DNA of 64,000 nucleotides. Source: Schlegelella_A sp965246805 (GTDB lineage: Bacteria > Pseudomonadota > Gammaproteobacteria > Burkholderiales > Burkholderiaceae_C). Shown here in pieces: positions 25,635 to 35,567 of the stretch. The notes below the pieces were generated by a model. It searched no databases and had not been told where the DNA came from. It was given only the letters and a program-made list of their open reading frames with translations. The stretch is taken from NCBI GenBank assembly GCA_965246805.1, contig CBDFFO010000007.1:248001-312000 (forward strand), in the 5' to 3' direction. The translations under genes were made by a program, and so were the position numbers. Position 1 is the stretch's first letter; every line of letters starts with the position of its first letter.

Positions 25635-28600
25635 TCAAAGGCGCGAGCGTGCCGGCTCCATCGGCTTGTGCGTAGATCGCCCGCGTCGCAGCGACCGCGC
25701 GAGCCACTGCACACCGTCGTCGACGAACGTGAACACCACGGGGATCACGAGCAGGCTGAGGAAGGTCGATGTGATCAAGCCTCCGATCACGACGATCGCC
25801 ATCGGCGCGCGGAAGCTCGGGTCGACGCCGATGCCGAGCGCGATCGGCAGCATGCCGGCACCCATCGCGAGCGTCGTCATGACGATGGGACGGGCCCGTT
25901 TGCTGCAGGCGTCGATGAGCGCATCCATGCGCGTCATCGCGCGATCGCGGCGCGCCATGATCGCGTACTCGACCAGCAGGATCGAATTCTTGGTCGCGAT
26001 GCCCATCAGCATGATGAGCCCGATCATCGAGGGCATCGACAGCGCGGTACGGCTGATGAAGAGCGCCAGGAACGCGCCCGGCACCGACAGCACCAGGGCG
26101 ACCAGGATCGTCGCCGGTTGGACGAAGTCTCGGAACAACAGCACCAGCACGACGTAGATGCAGGCGACGCCGGTCAGCATCGCCACGCCGAAACTGTCGA
26201 AGAGATCGGACATCGCCTCGGCGTCGCCGAGCTCGGTGGGCGCCACGCCTGCCGGAAGACGCTGCATGGTGGGCAACGCGAAGACCTTTTTCTGCACCTC
26301 GCCGAGCGGCAGACCGTTCAGTTCGATCTCGAGCACGGTGTTGCGGACCCGGTCGTGGCGCTGCAGGAGCGCCGGCCCGCTGTCCATCGCGAGCGTGGCG
26401 ACGTTGCCGAGCTGCACCGGCCCGCGCACGCCAGGCACCGCGAGCCGCGACAGCAGGTCGAGGTCGGTGCGGGCTTCCGGTGCGAGCTTCACCATCACGG
26501 GCACCTGTCGGCTCGACAGATTGAGTTTGGCGACGCTCTGACTGTAGTCACCCGCGGTGGCGATGCGCAGGGTCTCGGCGATCGCGGTGGCCGTCACGCC
26601 GAGGTCGGCGGCGCGTGCGAAATCGGGTCGCACCACGAGTTCGGGGCGAGACAGGCTTGCGCTCGAGGTGACGTTGCCGATGCCGGGAAGAGCCCGAATC
26701 TCGCGCTCGACGGCGCGCGCGGTTTCCCGAAGGATGCGATCGTCTTCGCCAGACAGCGACAGCACGTATTTTTCGCTCTGCCCGCCGAGCCCCACCTTGA
26801 CCCGGGTGCCCGGCAAGACGGCCAGGGCTTCGCGCAGCTCACGCTCGATGACCTGCTTTTTCACGCCCTGACGTTGCGCGCGAGGGGTGAGCTTGATGGT
26901 CAAGGTGGCCTTGCGCACTTCGGGCGCACCGCCCGGCACGAACGGGTCGGCGCCGGTCAGGCCGCCTCCGATAGCCGTGTAGATGAGTTTGACGTTGGGA
27001 TTCTTCTCGATCAGCGCGCGCGCCTTTTCGGCGATCTCCAACGTCTGTTTGAAGTTCGCGCCGGGCGGCAATGCGAGGGCGACTTGTGTTTGCGACAGGT
27101 CGTCGGGTGGCAGGAAGCCGGTCGGCAGGAACGGCACCAGCGAAAACGACCCGACGAAGAACAGCAGCGCGCCGACGGCCGTGATCACGCGATGGCGGAG
27201 GCACCAGCTTGCCCAACGCATGTAGACGACCAGCCAGCGGCCATCTACATGCGGCTTTTTTGGCACCCTCAACACGTAGGCCGACATCATGGGCGTGAGC
27301 AATCGGGCCACAACCAGCGAGATGAATACGGCGATCGCGGCGGTCCAGCCGAATTGCACGAAAAACTTGCCGGCGATGCCGTTCATGAACGCCGTGGGCA
27401 GGAAGACAGCGATCAGCGTGAACGTGGTGGCGATGACCGCCAGGCCGATCTCGTCGGCCGCCTCCATGGCGGCCTGGTAGGGCTTCTTGCCCATTTCGAG
27501 GTGCCGCATGATGTTTTCGATCTCGACGATCGCGTCATCGACGAGGATGCCGACCACCAGCGAGAGCGACAGCAGCGTCACCACGTTGAGCGTGAACCCA
27601 AGCAGCGACATCAGCCAGAACGCCGGTATGACCGAGAGCGGCAACGCCGTGGTCGCGACTAGCGTGGCGCGCCAGTCGCGCAGGAAGAGGTAAACCACCA
27701 GGACGGCGAGCACGGCGCCTTCGTACAACAGCGCCATGGAACCGTCGTAGTTCTCCTGCACCGGATCGACGAAATTGAAGGCTTCGGTGATGGTGATGCT
27801 GGGATTGGCGGCCTTCAGAGCCTCGAGTTCCTTGCGCACGTTGGCAGCCACCGCGGTTTCGCTGGCACCGCGCGTGCGCGAGATCTCGAAGCCAACCACC
27901 GGTTTGCCATTCAGGAGTGCCGCCGACCGTTGTTCGGCGACGGTGTCGCGCACCCTGGCGACCTGTTCGAGGCGCACGCGCCTGCCATCGCTCAGGATGA
28001 TTTCGAGTTGCGACAGTTCGGCCGCCGATTGCACGGTCGCGATCGTTCGAACGGCTTGCTCCGCACCGCCCACATCGGTCTGACCGCCCGACGCTTCACG
28101 CTGCGTGAGGCGCAGTTGACGCGAGATGTCCGAGGCCGTGGCATTCAGTGCTTGCAGGCGAGCGGGGTCGAGTTCGATGCGCACCTCACGCGTGGCACCG
28201 CCCACGCGGCTCACGGCGCCGACGCCACGCACGGACAGCAGGTTGCGCGCGACGGCGTCGTCGACATACCAGGAGAGCGCCTCGTCGTCCATGCGCGACG
28301 AGGCCACCGTGTACGTGAGGATCGGCGAGCCGGAGACGTCGATCTTGCTGATGATCGGATCGCGCAGCTCCCCCGGCAGGTCGGCGCGGATGCGCGAAAC
28401 GGCATCGCGGACATCGTCGATCGCTTCCTGTGTCGACTTTTCGAGTCGGAACTCGGCCGAGATGGTCGCGGTGCCGGTCTGCGTCGCGGTGTAGATGTGC
28501 TTGACGCCTTGCAGCGTGGCGATCGAGTTTTCGATCTTCCGTGCGACTTCGGTTTCCATCTGCTGCGGCGACGCGCCGGGCAGATTGGTCGAGACGACGA

Positions 28601-28733
28601 TCGTCGGCAGGTCGATGTCCGGGAAGTTCTGAATCCGCATCGTCCGGAAGCTGACCAGCCCGACGGCGGTCAGCATGACGAACAGCAGCACGCCCGGAAT
28701 CGGGTTGCGGATCGACCAGGACGAGACGTTCAT
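25635..28733 (-). CDS. RND efflux transporter permease (HAE1-type)
   Basis: Inner-membrane proton/drug antiporter of 1032 residues with two homologous halves of six transmembrane helices and large periplasmic loops. The N-terminus (SIRNPIPGVLLFVMLTAVG) and NFPDIDLPTIVVSTNLPGASP match the AcrB/HAE1 family, and the TM4 motif GILVDDAIVEIENI carries the paired aspartates of the proton relay. Its ATG overlaps the stop of the adaptor gene by 4 nt, making a complete OMF-MFP-RND operon. Substrate (drug, metal or lipid) cannot be inferred. Confidence 0.95.
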   Translation of the reverse strand: MNVSSWSIRNPIPGVLLFVMLTAVGLVSFRTMRIQNFPDIDLPTIVVSTNLPGASPQQMETEVARKIENSIATLQGVKHIYTATQTGTATISAEFRLEKSTQEAIDDVRDAVSRIRADLPGELRDPIISKIDVSGSPILTYTVASSRMDDEALSWYVDDAVARNLLSVRGVGAVSRVGGATREVRIELDPARLQALNATASDISRQLRLTQREASGGQTDVGGAEQAVRTIATVQSAAELSQLEIILSDGRRVRLEQVARVRDTVAEQRSAALLNGKPVVGFEISRTRGASETAVAANVRKELEALKAANPSITITEAFNFVDPVQENYDGSMALLYEGAVLAVLVVYLFLRDWRATLVATTALPLSVIPAFWLMSLLGFTLNVVTLLSLSLVVGILVDDAIVEIENIMRHLEMGKKPYQAAMEAADEIGLAVIATTFTLIAVFLPTAFMNGIAGKFFVQFGWTAAIAVFISLVVARLLTPMMSAYVLRVPKKPHVDGRWLVVYMRWASWCLRHRVITAVGALLFFVGSFSLVPFLPTGFLPPDDLSQTQVALALPPGANFKQTLEIAEKARALIEKNPNVKLIYTAIGGGLTGADPFVPGGAPEVRKATLTIKLTPRAQRQGVKKQVIERELREALAVLPGTRVKVGLGGQSEKYVLSLSGEDDRILRETARAVEREIRALPGIGNVTSSASLSRPELVVRPDFARAADLGVTATAIAETLRIATAGDYSQSVAKLNLSSRQVPVMVKLAPEARTDLDLLSRLAVPGVRGPVQLGNVATLAMDSGPALLQRHDRVRNTVLEIELNGLPLGEVQKKVFALPTMQRLPAGVAPTELGDAEAMSDLFDSFGVAMLTGVACIYVVLVLLFRDFVQPATILVALVLSVPGAFLALFISRTALSMPSMIGLIMLMGIATKNSILLVEYAIMARRDRAMTRMDALIDACSKRARPIVMTTLAMGAGMLPIALGIGVDPSFRAPMAIVVIGGLITSTFLSLLVIPVVFTFVDDGVQWLARSLRRGRSTHKPMEPARSRL

Positions 28734-29827
28734 CGCGGGACCACACGCACCGTGTCGCCTTCGGTCAAGAAACCCCCGCCTGATGCGACGACCTGCGTGG
28801 CCGCATCGAGCGGCGTCGTGATCTCTATGCGATCGCCGGCCCGGCGACCGACGTTGACCTTCAGCTGCTTGACCTTCGAATCGGCACCGACGACGAAGAC
28901 GTAGCTGAAGCCGTCGCGCAACTGCACCGCGCTTTGCGGCAGTGTCAGCACGCTGCCGCTGCCGACATCGAATTCGCCCCGCGCGAACATGCCGGCGCGG
29001 GCGGTACCCGGCTGCGGCAGGTCGACATAGACGAGACCGTTGCGGGTCAGCGGGTCGACGGTCGGCGCGACGACCCGAACGTTGCCCTTGATGATGGTGC
29101 CGCTGGCCGGCATGACAACGACCGCCATGCCCGGCTGCAGTGGCGCCATGTCGTTCGACGACACCTCGGCCCGCCATTCGAGCCGGCCCTGGCGGATCAT
29201 GCGAAAGAGCTCTTGGCCGGCCGGCAGCACCGCGCCGACGGTGGCGCTGCGTGCCGAAATCACGCCGTTGTCGGGCGCGAGCACCTGGGTCTGGCCAAGG
29301 CGCAGCTGCTGCGTTTGCGCGGCTGCCTTCTGCGCATCGAGTCGTGCTTTCGCGGTGCGCTCGGTGGTGATGTATTGGTTGATGACCGACTCGCTCAACG
29401 CGCCGGTCGATTGCAGGCCACGCGCGCGTTGCGCGTTGGCCGACGCGTAAGCGGCGGTCGCTTCGGCTTCTGCCACGGAAGCCTTGATCTGCGCCACGTC
29501 GGCTTGCGCCGTCTCGGCCGCGAAGGTCGCCAGCACCTGGCCCCGCTTGACGACATCACCGACATTGACCTTCACGTCGGCGAGCCGCAAACCGTTCGAT
29601 TCGGTGCCGATGATCGCTTCCTGCCAGGCCGCAATGTTGCCGTTCGCGGTCACGCGGGTCGCGACCTGGGCGCGCTGCGGCGAGGTCACCGTGACGGTCA
29701 GCGACGGCAACGGCGGGGCAGGGTTGCGGTCGTCGGCTTTGGCGCGCGCGACCAGCGCGAGCGCGAGGGCGCCCGTCATCGCGACGGTGGCGAACGAGAG
29801 CAACGTGAAGGTCTGACGATGCTTCAT
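28730..29827 (-). CDS. RND efflux periplasmic adaptor (membrane fusion protein)
   Basis: A 365-residue adaptor linking the RND pump to the outer-membrane channel. It has an N-terminal signal anchor (MKHRQTFTLL then hydrophobic to about residue 29), a biotinyl-lipoyl half-motif VKVNVGDVVKRGQVLATF, an alpha-hairpin (about residues 105-165), and the second lipoyl half QVLAPDNGVISARSATVGAVL. ATG start at 29827; it overlaps both neighbours by 4 nt. Confidence 0.95.
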   Translation of the reverse strand: MKHRQTFTLLSFATVAMTGALALALVARAKADDRNPAPPLPSLTVTVTSPQRAQVATRVTANGNIAAWQEAIIGTESNGLRLADVKVNVGDVVKRGQVLATFAAETAQADVAQIKASVAEAEATAAYASANAQRARGLQSTGALSESVINQYITTERTAKARLDAQKAAAQTQQLRLGQTQVLAPDNGVISARSATVGAVLPAGQELFRMIRQGRLEWRAEVSSNDMAPLQPGMAVVVMPASGTIIKGNVRVVAPTVDPLTRNGLVYVDLPQPGTARAGMFARGEFDVGSGSVLTLPQSAVQLRDGFSYVFVVGADSKVKQLKVNVGRRAGDRIEITTPLDAATQVVASGGGFLTEGDTVRVVPR

Positions 29828-31437
29828 GGATGCGGCGTCGGGGCCGTGGGTTCGCTGCCGGCCGGTGACGACGTGGCGGACCTGGAGACCAGCCGCGTGG
29901 CGTCCGTCGCGGCGACCCGGGCATCGGCCGGTAACGGATCTGAAAGCATGGCGAGCTCGGCCGGATTGTCGGCGCTCCAGCCTCCACCCAGCGCGCGGTA
30001 GAGCGTGATCCACGCAGCGACGCGTTCACGGTTGAGCTCGATGAGCGCGTTCTGCGCGAGCAAGGCGTTGCGGCGCGACTCTTCCAACTCGAACAGCGAA
30101 CCGAGCCCGCTCTTGTAGAGCGCCTCGACCGCGAGATAGGATTCGTTGAAGCCCCCGACCGCGGTGTTCGCGTCGGCGGTTCGATCGCGCGTCGACTGAA
30201 GCACGACGAGTGCCGATTCGACTTCGCGCACCGCGGCGCGCAACGCGGCTGCGTAGAGCGCGGCGGCCTCGTCGTAGCGGGCCCGCGCCGCATCGACGTT
30301 CGCACGCCGAGTGCCGCCGTCGAAGATCGGCAGCGTGACGGCGATCGGTCCGATGTGCCAGATGGTGCCGTTTTGCGTGTAGACGTTGGAGTCGAACTTC
30401 GCCACGCCGACGTTGCCCGCCAGCGAGACGCGGGGAAAGCGCTGTGCGTTCGACTGGTCCAGGTCGGCGCTGGCCGCGATCACCGCACGCTCGGCGTTGT
30501 AGATGTCGGGCCGCTGCGCGAGCGCTTCGGCCGGCACGCTAGACACTTCGATCGAGGCTGGCATCGGGATCGTCGCGCTGCGTGCGGCCAGGCGGGTACG
30601 CAGGTCGGACTCGGCCATCGCGGTCAACGCGACCAGGATCTTCACATCGACATCGCACTGCTGCTGCTGCTGCACGGCGTTGGCCTGGGCCCGAGCCGCA
30701 CCGCCGCGCGCGAGCGATTCATTGGCGCGCGACTCGAATCCGCTCTTCATGCTCAGCAGCGTGAGGCGCGCGGTTTCTGCGCGCGAAGAGGCGTCGATGC
30801 GCGCCTGTCCGACTTGCGCTTCGCACGCACGCAGCGCGACGTAGGTGGTTGCCACCTCGGCCGCGACCGCAACCCGTGCGTCGTGCCACGACGCGTCGGC
30901 GCCCTCGAGGCGGGCCTGGGCGGCATCGCGTCCGGCACGGTTCGCGCCGAACAGATCGATTTCCCAGTTCGCCTGCAGCCCGATGCTGGTAGCGGTGCCG
31001 AGTGGCACCGTTGGATCCTGCTGGCCGCGGCTCGCGCTGGCTTGCGCGTTCAGGCTCGGCAGCAACGCCGCACCGGCGGCCACGCGCGTGGCGCGAGCCT
31101 GTTCGATGCGCGACTTGGCCGACGCGATGCTCGGGCTTGCCACCTCGGCCGCGTTGATGAGTTCGAGCAGCGCGGGGTCGTCGAACTGGTGCCACCAGGC
31201 GGCGAGCTTGACCGATTTCTCGTCTTTCGGAACCGGCGCCACCCATTGGGCGGCCGGCGGGGGCATCGGGGTCGACTCGAACTGACCCTGAGGAAGCATC
31301 GGGAACATCGAGCAACCCGTCGCCGCCGTCGCGACGCCGATCGCGAACGCGGCTCGTACGGCGGTCATCGGCCGCCGTGCCAACGCAGCGAGCGCGTAAG
31401 CGCTTGCGCGAATCTGGGCCTGGACGTGGTCATCCAT
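29824..31437 (-). CDS. Outer-membrane efflux lipoprotein, NodT family
   Basis: TolC-like outer-membrane channel of about 537 residues, first gene of the tripartite pump operon. The lipobox TGCS follows MTAVRAAFAIGVATA; this suggests that the real start may be the ATG at 31368 (giving an 18-residue lipoprotein signal) rather than 31437. The two OEP repeats are visible (WEIDLFGANRAGRDAA, LPIFDGGTRRANVDAARA), as is AQRPDIYNAERAV, the NodT-family hallmark. No regulator gene is adjacent. Confidence 0.92.
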   Translation of the reverse strand: MDDHVQAQIRASAYALAALARRPMTAVRAAFAIGVATAATGCSMFPMLPQGQFESTPMPPPAAQWVAPVPKDEKSVKLAAWWHQFDDPALLELINAAEVASPSIASAKSRIEQARATRVAAGAALLPSLNAQASASRGQQDPTVPLGTATSIGLQANWEIDLFGANRAGRDAAQARLEGADASWHDARVAVAAEVATTYVALRACEAQVGQARIDASSRAETARLTLLSMKSGFESRANESLARGGAARAQANAVQQQQQCDVDVKILVALTAMAESDLRTRLAARSATIPMPASIEVSSVPAEALAQRPDIYNAERAVIAASADLDQSNAQRFPRVSLAGNVGVAKFDSNVYTQNGTIWHIGPIAVTLPIFDGGTRRANVDAARARYDEAAALYAAALRAAVREVESALVVLQSTRDRTADANTAVGGFNESYLAVEALYKSGLGSLFELEESRRNALLAQNALIELNRERVAAWITLYRALGGGWSADNPAELAMLSDPLPADARVAATDATRLVSRSATSSPAGSEPTAPTPHP

Positions 31438-31573
31438 GGGGGCTGAAAGCCTAGAGCGGGATGCAAGCGTCAAACCCTGGAACAGCTGCTGTTGTCAAAG
31501 CGCCATGCGACGCGTGTGTCAAACGACCGGCCCTGTGCGAGCCTGTTCCCGTGCGGCTCGCGACCTCATGAGG

Positions 31574-32755
31574 TCAATGTGACAGGTCAGTTCCGGCGCG
31601 CATCGGATGTTCGAGGAAGAACCGGAACATCTCGCGTGTCGCGTCCGGCCCGCTGGGGTCGGTGTAGGTGCCCGCGTGGCTGCCGCCGGACCACGCGTGA
31701 CCCGCGCCGTGCACCACCCACAACTCGGCGCGCGATGGACTGTTCGCATGCGGGCCCGTGTAGACGGTGCGCGTGAAGCGGCGCGCCGGGGCGACGCCGG
31801 CGGCGTCTTGTGTTGCAGCGCGTGACTCGGTGCTTTGTTGCTCGATGATCGTCGAATCGGCGTCGATGGCGGCATCGATCACACGCTCGCCATTGCTCGG
31901 GTGAACCGTGTTGTCGCGATCGCCGTGGAACGCGATCGTCGGTGGCGAAAGGGCCCGGCGGGGGCTGGAGGACGTCGCGACGGTTTTCGCAGTGCTGGAA
32001 GCCACGCCGTTCTGCATTGCGCTGAAAGCCGATGCCACGTCGTGCGCCGCACCGGGCGGCAGACCCGAGTGCACGCCCACGGCAGCGAACAAGTCCGGGT
32101 ATTCGTGGCCGAGGATCGCGGCCATCGCGCCGCCCGCCGACAAGCCGGCGACGTACACACGATCGGGATCGATGCGGTGGCCGGCCATGACCTGTCTCGT
32201 CATCCCGGCCAGCAGCTCGGGCTCGCCTTGGCCACGGCGCTGGTCGTCGGGCACGAACCAGTTCCAGCACTTCGACACGTTGGAACGCGGCGCCTGCGCC
32301 GGGTACAGGACCCAGAACCCGTTTTCCTCGGCGAGCGCGTTCATGCGCGTGCCGGAGGCGAAGTCGTCCGGGTCTTGGGTGCAGCCGTGCAGCATCAACA
32401 CCAGCGGCAGGGGCCGGAGGTCGGCCGCTGCCGAAGGCTCGAACAACTTGTATTGACGTGTGCCGACAGCGGCCGAATAAGTGCCTGCGGAAAAGCGAGC
32501 GCCAACATGGGGAGACGGGAAGGGCGAGTCGATACCCGTCGCAGCCGCCGTCGGGCCCTTGCGGCGTTTGCCTGGCAGCACGTCTAAGAGGCGCAACCGC
32601 GACTTCAGGCTAGGGGCTGCGGGCGGCTCGTCGCGTCGGTTCGTCGACGCGAGGCCATGCATCAACGCCTGCTGAATCTCGGACGTGGCCTTGGCCAGAT
32701 TTCCGCTGCGGGTGAGTCGGCTCACCTCGAGGAGTTTTTGGAACAGATCGTTCAA
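31574..32755 (-). CDS. PHB depolymerase family esterase
   Basis: A 393-residue alpha/beta-hydrolase of the LpqC/PHB depolymerase family. Motifs: oxyanion region LMLHGCTQDPDDFA, nucleophile GLSAGGAMAA, Asp in FHGDRDNTVHPSNGE, and His in GAGHAWSGG. The N-terminal ~90 residues (LLEVSRLTRSGNLAKATSEIQ) are typical of the cytoplasmic subgroup; no signal peptide is visible, so its substrate may be intracellular polyester or a feruloyl-type ester. The only in-frame start is TTG at 32755. Confidence 0.88.
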   Translation of the reverse strand: MNDLFQKLLEVSRLTRSGNLAKATSEIQQALMHGLASTNRRDEPPAAPSLKSRLRLLDVLPGKRRKGPTAAATGIDSPFPSPHVGARFSAGTYSAAVGTRQYKLFEPSAAADLRPLPLVLMLHGCTQDPDDFASGTRMNALAEENGFWVLYPAQAPRSNVSKCWNWFVPDDQRRGQGEPELLAGMTRQVMAGHRIDPDRVYVAGLSAGGAMAAILGHEYPDLFAAVGVHSGLPPGAAHDVASAFSAMQNGVASSTAKTVATSSSPRRALSPPTIAFHGDRDNTVHPSNGERVIDAAIDADSTIIEQQSTESRAATQDAAGVAPARRFTRTVYTGPHANSPSRAELWVVHGAGHAWSGGSHAGTYTDPSGPDATREMFRFFLEHPMRAGTDLSH

Positions 32756-32813
32756 GGCAACTTTCTTCGGCCCGCGGCGCTCAAGTGCGGCTGCGGCAAG
32801 GCTCGATTTTCGC

Positions 32814-33884
32814 TCACTTCGGTCGCGGACGGGGCAAGGTCGGGGTCACACGCTTCAATTCGCCGTTGCGCAGCGCGACGACCGTTCGTATCACCGCGTT
32901 CGCGACATTGCGCACTTCGGCCTGGAAAGGCTCGTCCTTGTCGAGCGTCTCGTGGCTGGTCGCATACGGCTCGTAGTAGCCGACGAAGCGATCGAGCAGC
33001 CCTTGATCACCGGCATTGACCAGGCCCATCCAGTCGAGCCAGTCGGTGAGCGAGCGCCGCGCCCCTTCGATGCCGGCCACGTCGCCGTGCACCACGAGTC
33101 CGTACGCGCGGCCGTCGAGGTGCTTCGGATAGTCCCACCCTTTGAGTTCGAGCGCTTTCGCCTCTTCGGGCTTTTTGCCGTGCGTCGAGGTCGGATCGGG
33201 GTTGCCGCCATCGGCGCACACCAGACGGTCGACCATCAGCTTCAGCACGCTGGGGCTCTGGTACCAGTGCACCGGCGTGACGATGACGATCGCGTGCGCG
33301 CTGACCCAGCGCTCGTAGATGTCGGCCATCCAGTCGTTGGTCTGGTTCAACGAGTGGTTGGGGTAGCAGCTGCACGGCCAGTGGCACAGCGGCATGGCGG
33401 TCGAGACGCAGGCCTTGCACGGGTGGATGTGGCGACCGTACTCGGATGTGACGAGGCTCAGGTCCAGGAAGTCGACGTCGAACGACTGCTCGGCCATCAT
33501 CGCCGAGACGATCTTGCTGAGACGCCAAGTCTTGGAGATCTCGCCGGGGCAGGTGCCGTCGTTGCGTGGTGAGGCGCAGACAACGAGCACGCGGGTCGTG
33601 CTCGCTGGGTCGGCCCACGTTTTTTGCGCGGCTTCGAGAGCAGCCTTGGTGGCGAGCCAGTCCACCGACAGGTCGTAGTCGGGATCCGCGTAGCCCGGGC
33701 CGGCCTTGCGCGTGACAGGCGACTTGCGGCCGGCGTCGTACGCGTGCCAGGCAATCGTTTCGAGCCGTGCGATCGCGTCGTTCTCGACTTTGAACGCAGG
33801 GTCGACGAATGAATTACGGAAGCGTTCACCGAACTCGTGGCGTGCGAGGTGACCGAGGTCTTGGCCTTTGCGAACGTCTGTCAT
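32814..33884 (-). CDS. NAD(P)H-dependent FMN reductase-like flavoprotein
   Basis: A 356-residue protein with a flavodoxin-like NADPH-dependent FMN reductase domain from about residue 95: RVLVVCASPRNDGTCPG, then CKACVSTAMPLCHWPCSCYPNH (shown as CKACVS and CHWPCSC), IVIVTPVHWYQSPSVLKLMVDRL. The cluster of cysteines resembles iron-sulfur flavoproteins and could be redox active or metal binding. The first ~90 residues form an extension containing NSFVDPAFKVENDAIARLE. Physiological role unknown. Confidence 0.82.
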   Translation of the reverse strand: MTDVRKGQDLGHLARHEFGERFRNSFVDPAFKVENDAIARLETIAWHAYDAGRKSPVTRKAGPGYADPDYDLSVDWLATKAALEAAQKTWADPASTTRVLVVCASPRNDGTCPGEISKTWRLSKIVSAMMAEQSFDVDFLDLSLVTSEYGRHIHPCKACVSTAMPLCHWPCSCYPNHSLNQTNDWMADIYERWVSAHAIVIVTPVHWYQSPSVLKLMVDRLVCADGGNPDPTSTHGKKPEEAKALELKGWDYPKHLDGRAYGLVVHGDVAGIEGARRSLTDWLDWMGLVNAGDQGLLDRFVGYYEPYATSHETLDKDEPFQAEVRNVANAVIRTVVALRNGELKRVTPTLPRPRPK

Positions 33885-34054
33885 GGAAGGTTCTCAGCGA
33901 AGTGTCTGTTGGTGAGCGCGGCCCGTTCAACAGACGGGGCAAACGCGGGGCCGGGGGCGGAGCTCATCCCCCGAAAAGGGTTGAGGACCAGTGCGCCGGT
34001 GGAATCGCAGGCCCGCATTTAGGATCAAGCGCTACCAACCGAATGGATTTGACG

Positions 34055-34333
34055 ATGAAAGCAACTTGGAATGGCGTGGTGATCGCCGAGAGCAACGACA
34101 CCGTGGTGGTCGAAGGCAACCACTACTTCCCCGAGTCGAGCCTGAATCGCGATTATGTGACGTTCAGCAACCACCGGTCCGGCTGCCCGTGGAAAGGTCA
34201 AGCCCACTACCTGAGCTTGATGGTCGACGGCGCGATGAACGAGAACGCGGTGTGGTTCTACCCCGAACCGCTCGAAGCGGCCCGTGAAATCAAGGGCCGC
34301 GTGGCGTTCTGGAAAGGCGTGAAGGTCGCCTGA
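34055..34333 (+). CDS. DUF427 domain protein
   Basis: A 92-residue small protein, essentially one DUF427 domain: MKATWNGVVIAES, VVEGNHYFP, CPWKGQAHYLSL and WFYPEP are family hallmarks. Function is unknown. The ATG at 34055 matches the family N-terminus; an in-frame ATG at 34043 is 4 codons upstream. It stands alone, convergent with the PotF-like gene. Confidence 0.9.
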   Translation: MKATWNGVVIAESNDTVVVEGNHYFPESSLNRDYVTFSNHRSGCPWKGQAHYLSLMVDGAMNENAVWFYPEPLEAAREIKGRVAFWKGVKVA

Positions 34334-34372
34334 GGCCATGCCGACGTGAGCGACGGCCGCGGCGATCGTCCG

Positions 34373-35503
34373 CTACGACCCGGCTTTGAAGTTGGTGAAG
34401 ACGCGGGTCTGAACGCGCTTGATGGCTTGCGGCACTGCATCGGGCGGCGTCATGCGGGCCTTGTCGGCCTCACTCAGGAAGATGGTCGAGTTGGCCGCCA
34501 CATCCTTGTTTACGAACTTCAGGGAGGCGACGTTCGGGTTCGCATAGAACACCTTGTTGGTGAGTGAGGCCGCGACCTCTGGCCTGAGGATGTAGTTGAT
34601 GAAGAGGTGCGCGTTGGCCACGTTCTTCGCGTCCTTCGGAATCGCCATCGAATCGAAGAAGAGCGTCGCGCCGCCCTTCGGGACGAACGCTTCGATCGCC
34701 GGCGGACCTTTCGGCGCCGCTTGCGCCGCCCGCGCACGGGCGATGTTGATGTCGCCGGAGTAACCCATCACGGCGCAGAGCTGGCCGCCGGCGAGGTCGT
34801 TGATGTAGCCCGACGACGAGAAACGGGTCACGTACGGTCGCACCGACTGCAGCATCTTCGCGGCCGCGTCGTAGTCGCTTGCATTGGTGCTGTACGGCGG
34901 CTTGCCGACATAGAGCATCGCCACCGGCAGCACTTCGGAGGCCGAGTCGAGCAAGTTGACGCCGCAGCCCTTCAGCTTGGCCGCGTACTTGGGGTCGAAG
35001 AGGAGGCTCCAGGCGTTGTCGGGCATCGGCATGCTGCCGAGCGCGGCCTTCACCTTGGCGGTGTTGATGCCGACCGTCACATAACCCCAGAGCCAGTCGA
35101 CGAGGTATTGATTGCCCGGATCGACGCTCGCCATCTGCTTCAAGAGCGTCTGATCGAGGTTGCCCCAGTGGGTGAGCTTCGAACGATCGAGCTTTTGCAG
35201 CAGGCCCGCTTCGATCTGCGACTTCGCGAAATGCGCGCCCGGCACCACGATGTCGTAGCCGGTTTGGCCGGCGACCAGCTTGGCGTGCAACACCTCGTTG
35301 GTGTCGTAGCTGTCGTAGTTGACCTTGATGCCGGTCTCTTTCTCGAAGATCCTGATCGTGTCGTCGCCGATGTAGTCCGACCAGTTGTAGATGTTGAGCA
35401 CCTTGGACTCGGCTGCACGTGTCGGACCGGTGCCCAGCACGGCCAAGGTCGAGACCATCGCGGTCAGCAGCGCCCATCCCCACCGCTTCGAATCCACAGC
35501 CAT
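34373..35503 (-). CDS. PotF-like polyamine ABC transporter substrate-binding protein
   Basis: A 376-residue periplasmic binding protein with a signal peptide (cleavage near TRAAES). Family features: LNIYNWSDYIGDDTI, YDIVVPG, and GYSGDINIARARA, as in spermidine/putrescine binding proteins PotF/PotD. It probably captures putrescine or spermidine. No permease or ATPase genes (potGHI) are adjacent, so it is an orphan and must use a transporter encoded elsewhere. Confidence 0.92.
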   Translation of the reverse strand: MAVDSKRWGWALLTAMVSTLAVLGTGPTRAAESKVLNIYNWSDYIGDDTIRIFEKETGIKVNYDSYDTNEVLHAKLVAGQTGYDIVVPGAHFAKSQIEAGLLQKLDRSKLTHWGNLDQTLLKQMASVDPGNQYLVDWLWGYVTVGINTAKVKAALGSMPMPDNAWSLLFDPKYAAKLKGCGVNLLDSASEVLPVAMLYVGKPPYSTNASDYDAAAKMLQSVRPYVTRFSSSGYINDLAGGQLCAVMGYSGDINIARARAAQAAPKGPPAIEAFVPKGGATLFFDSMAIPKDAKNVANAHLFINYILRPEVAASLTNKVFYANPNVASLKFVNKDVAANSTIFLSEADKARMTPPDAVPQAIKRVQTRVFTNFKAGS

Positions 35504-35567
35504 CGCGTCGGCCCCAAGAACAACCCGTGATGTCGGCGATCCTAACTGGCCGCGCTACGCTTCGCCG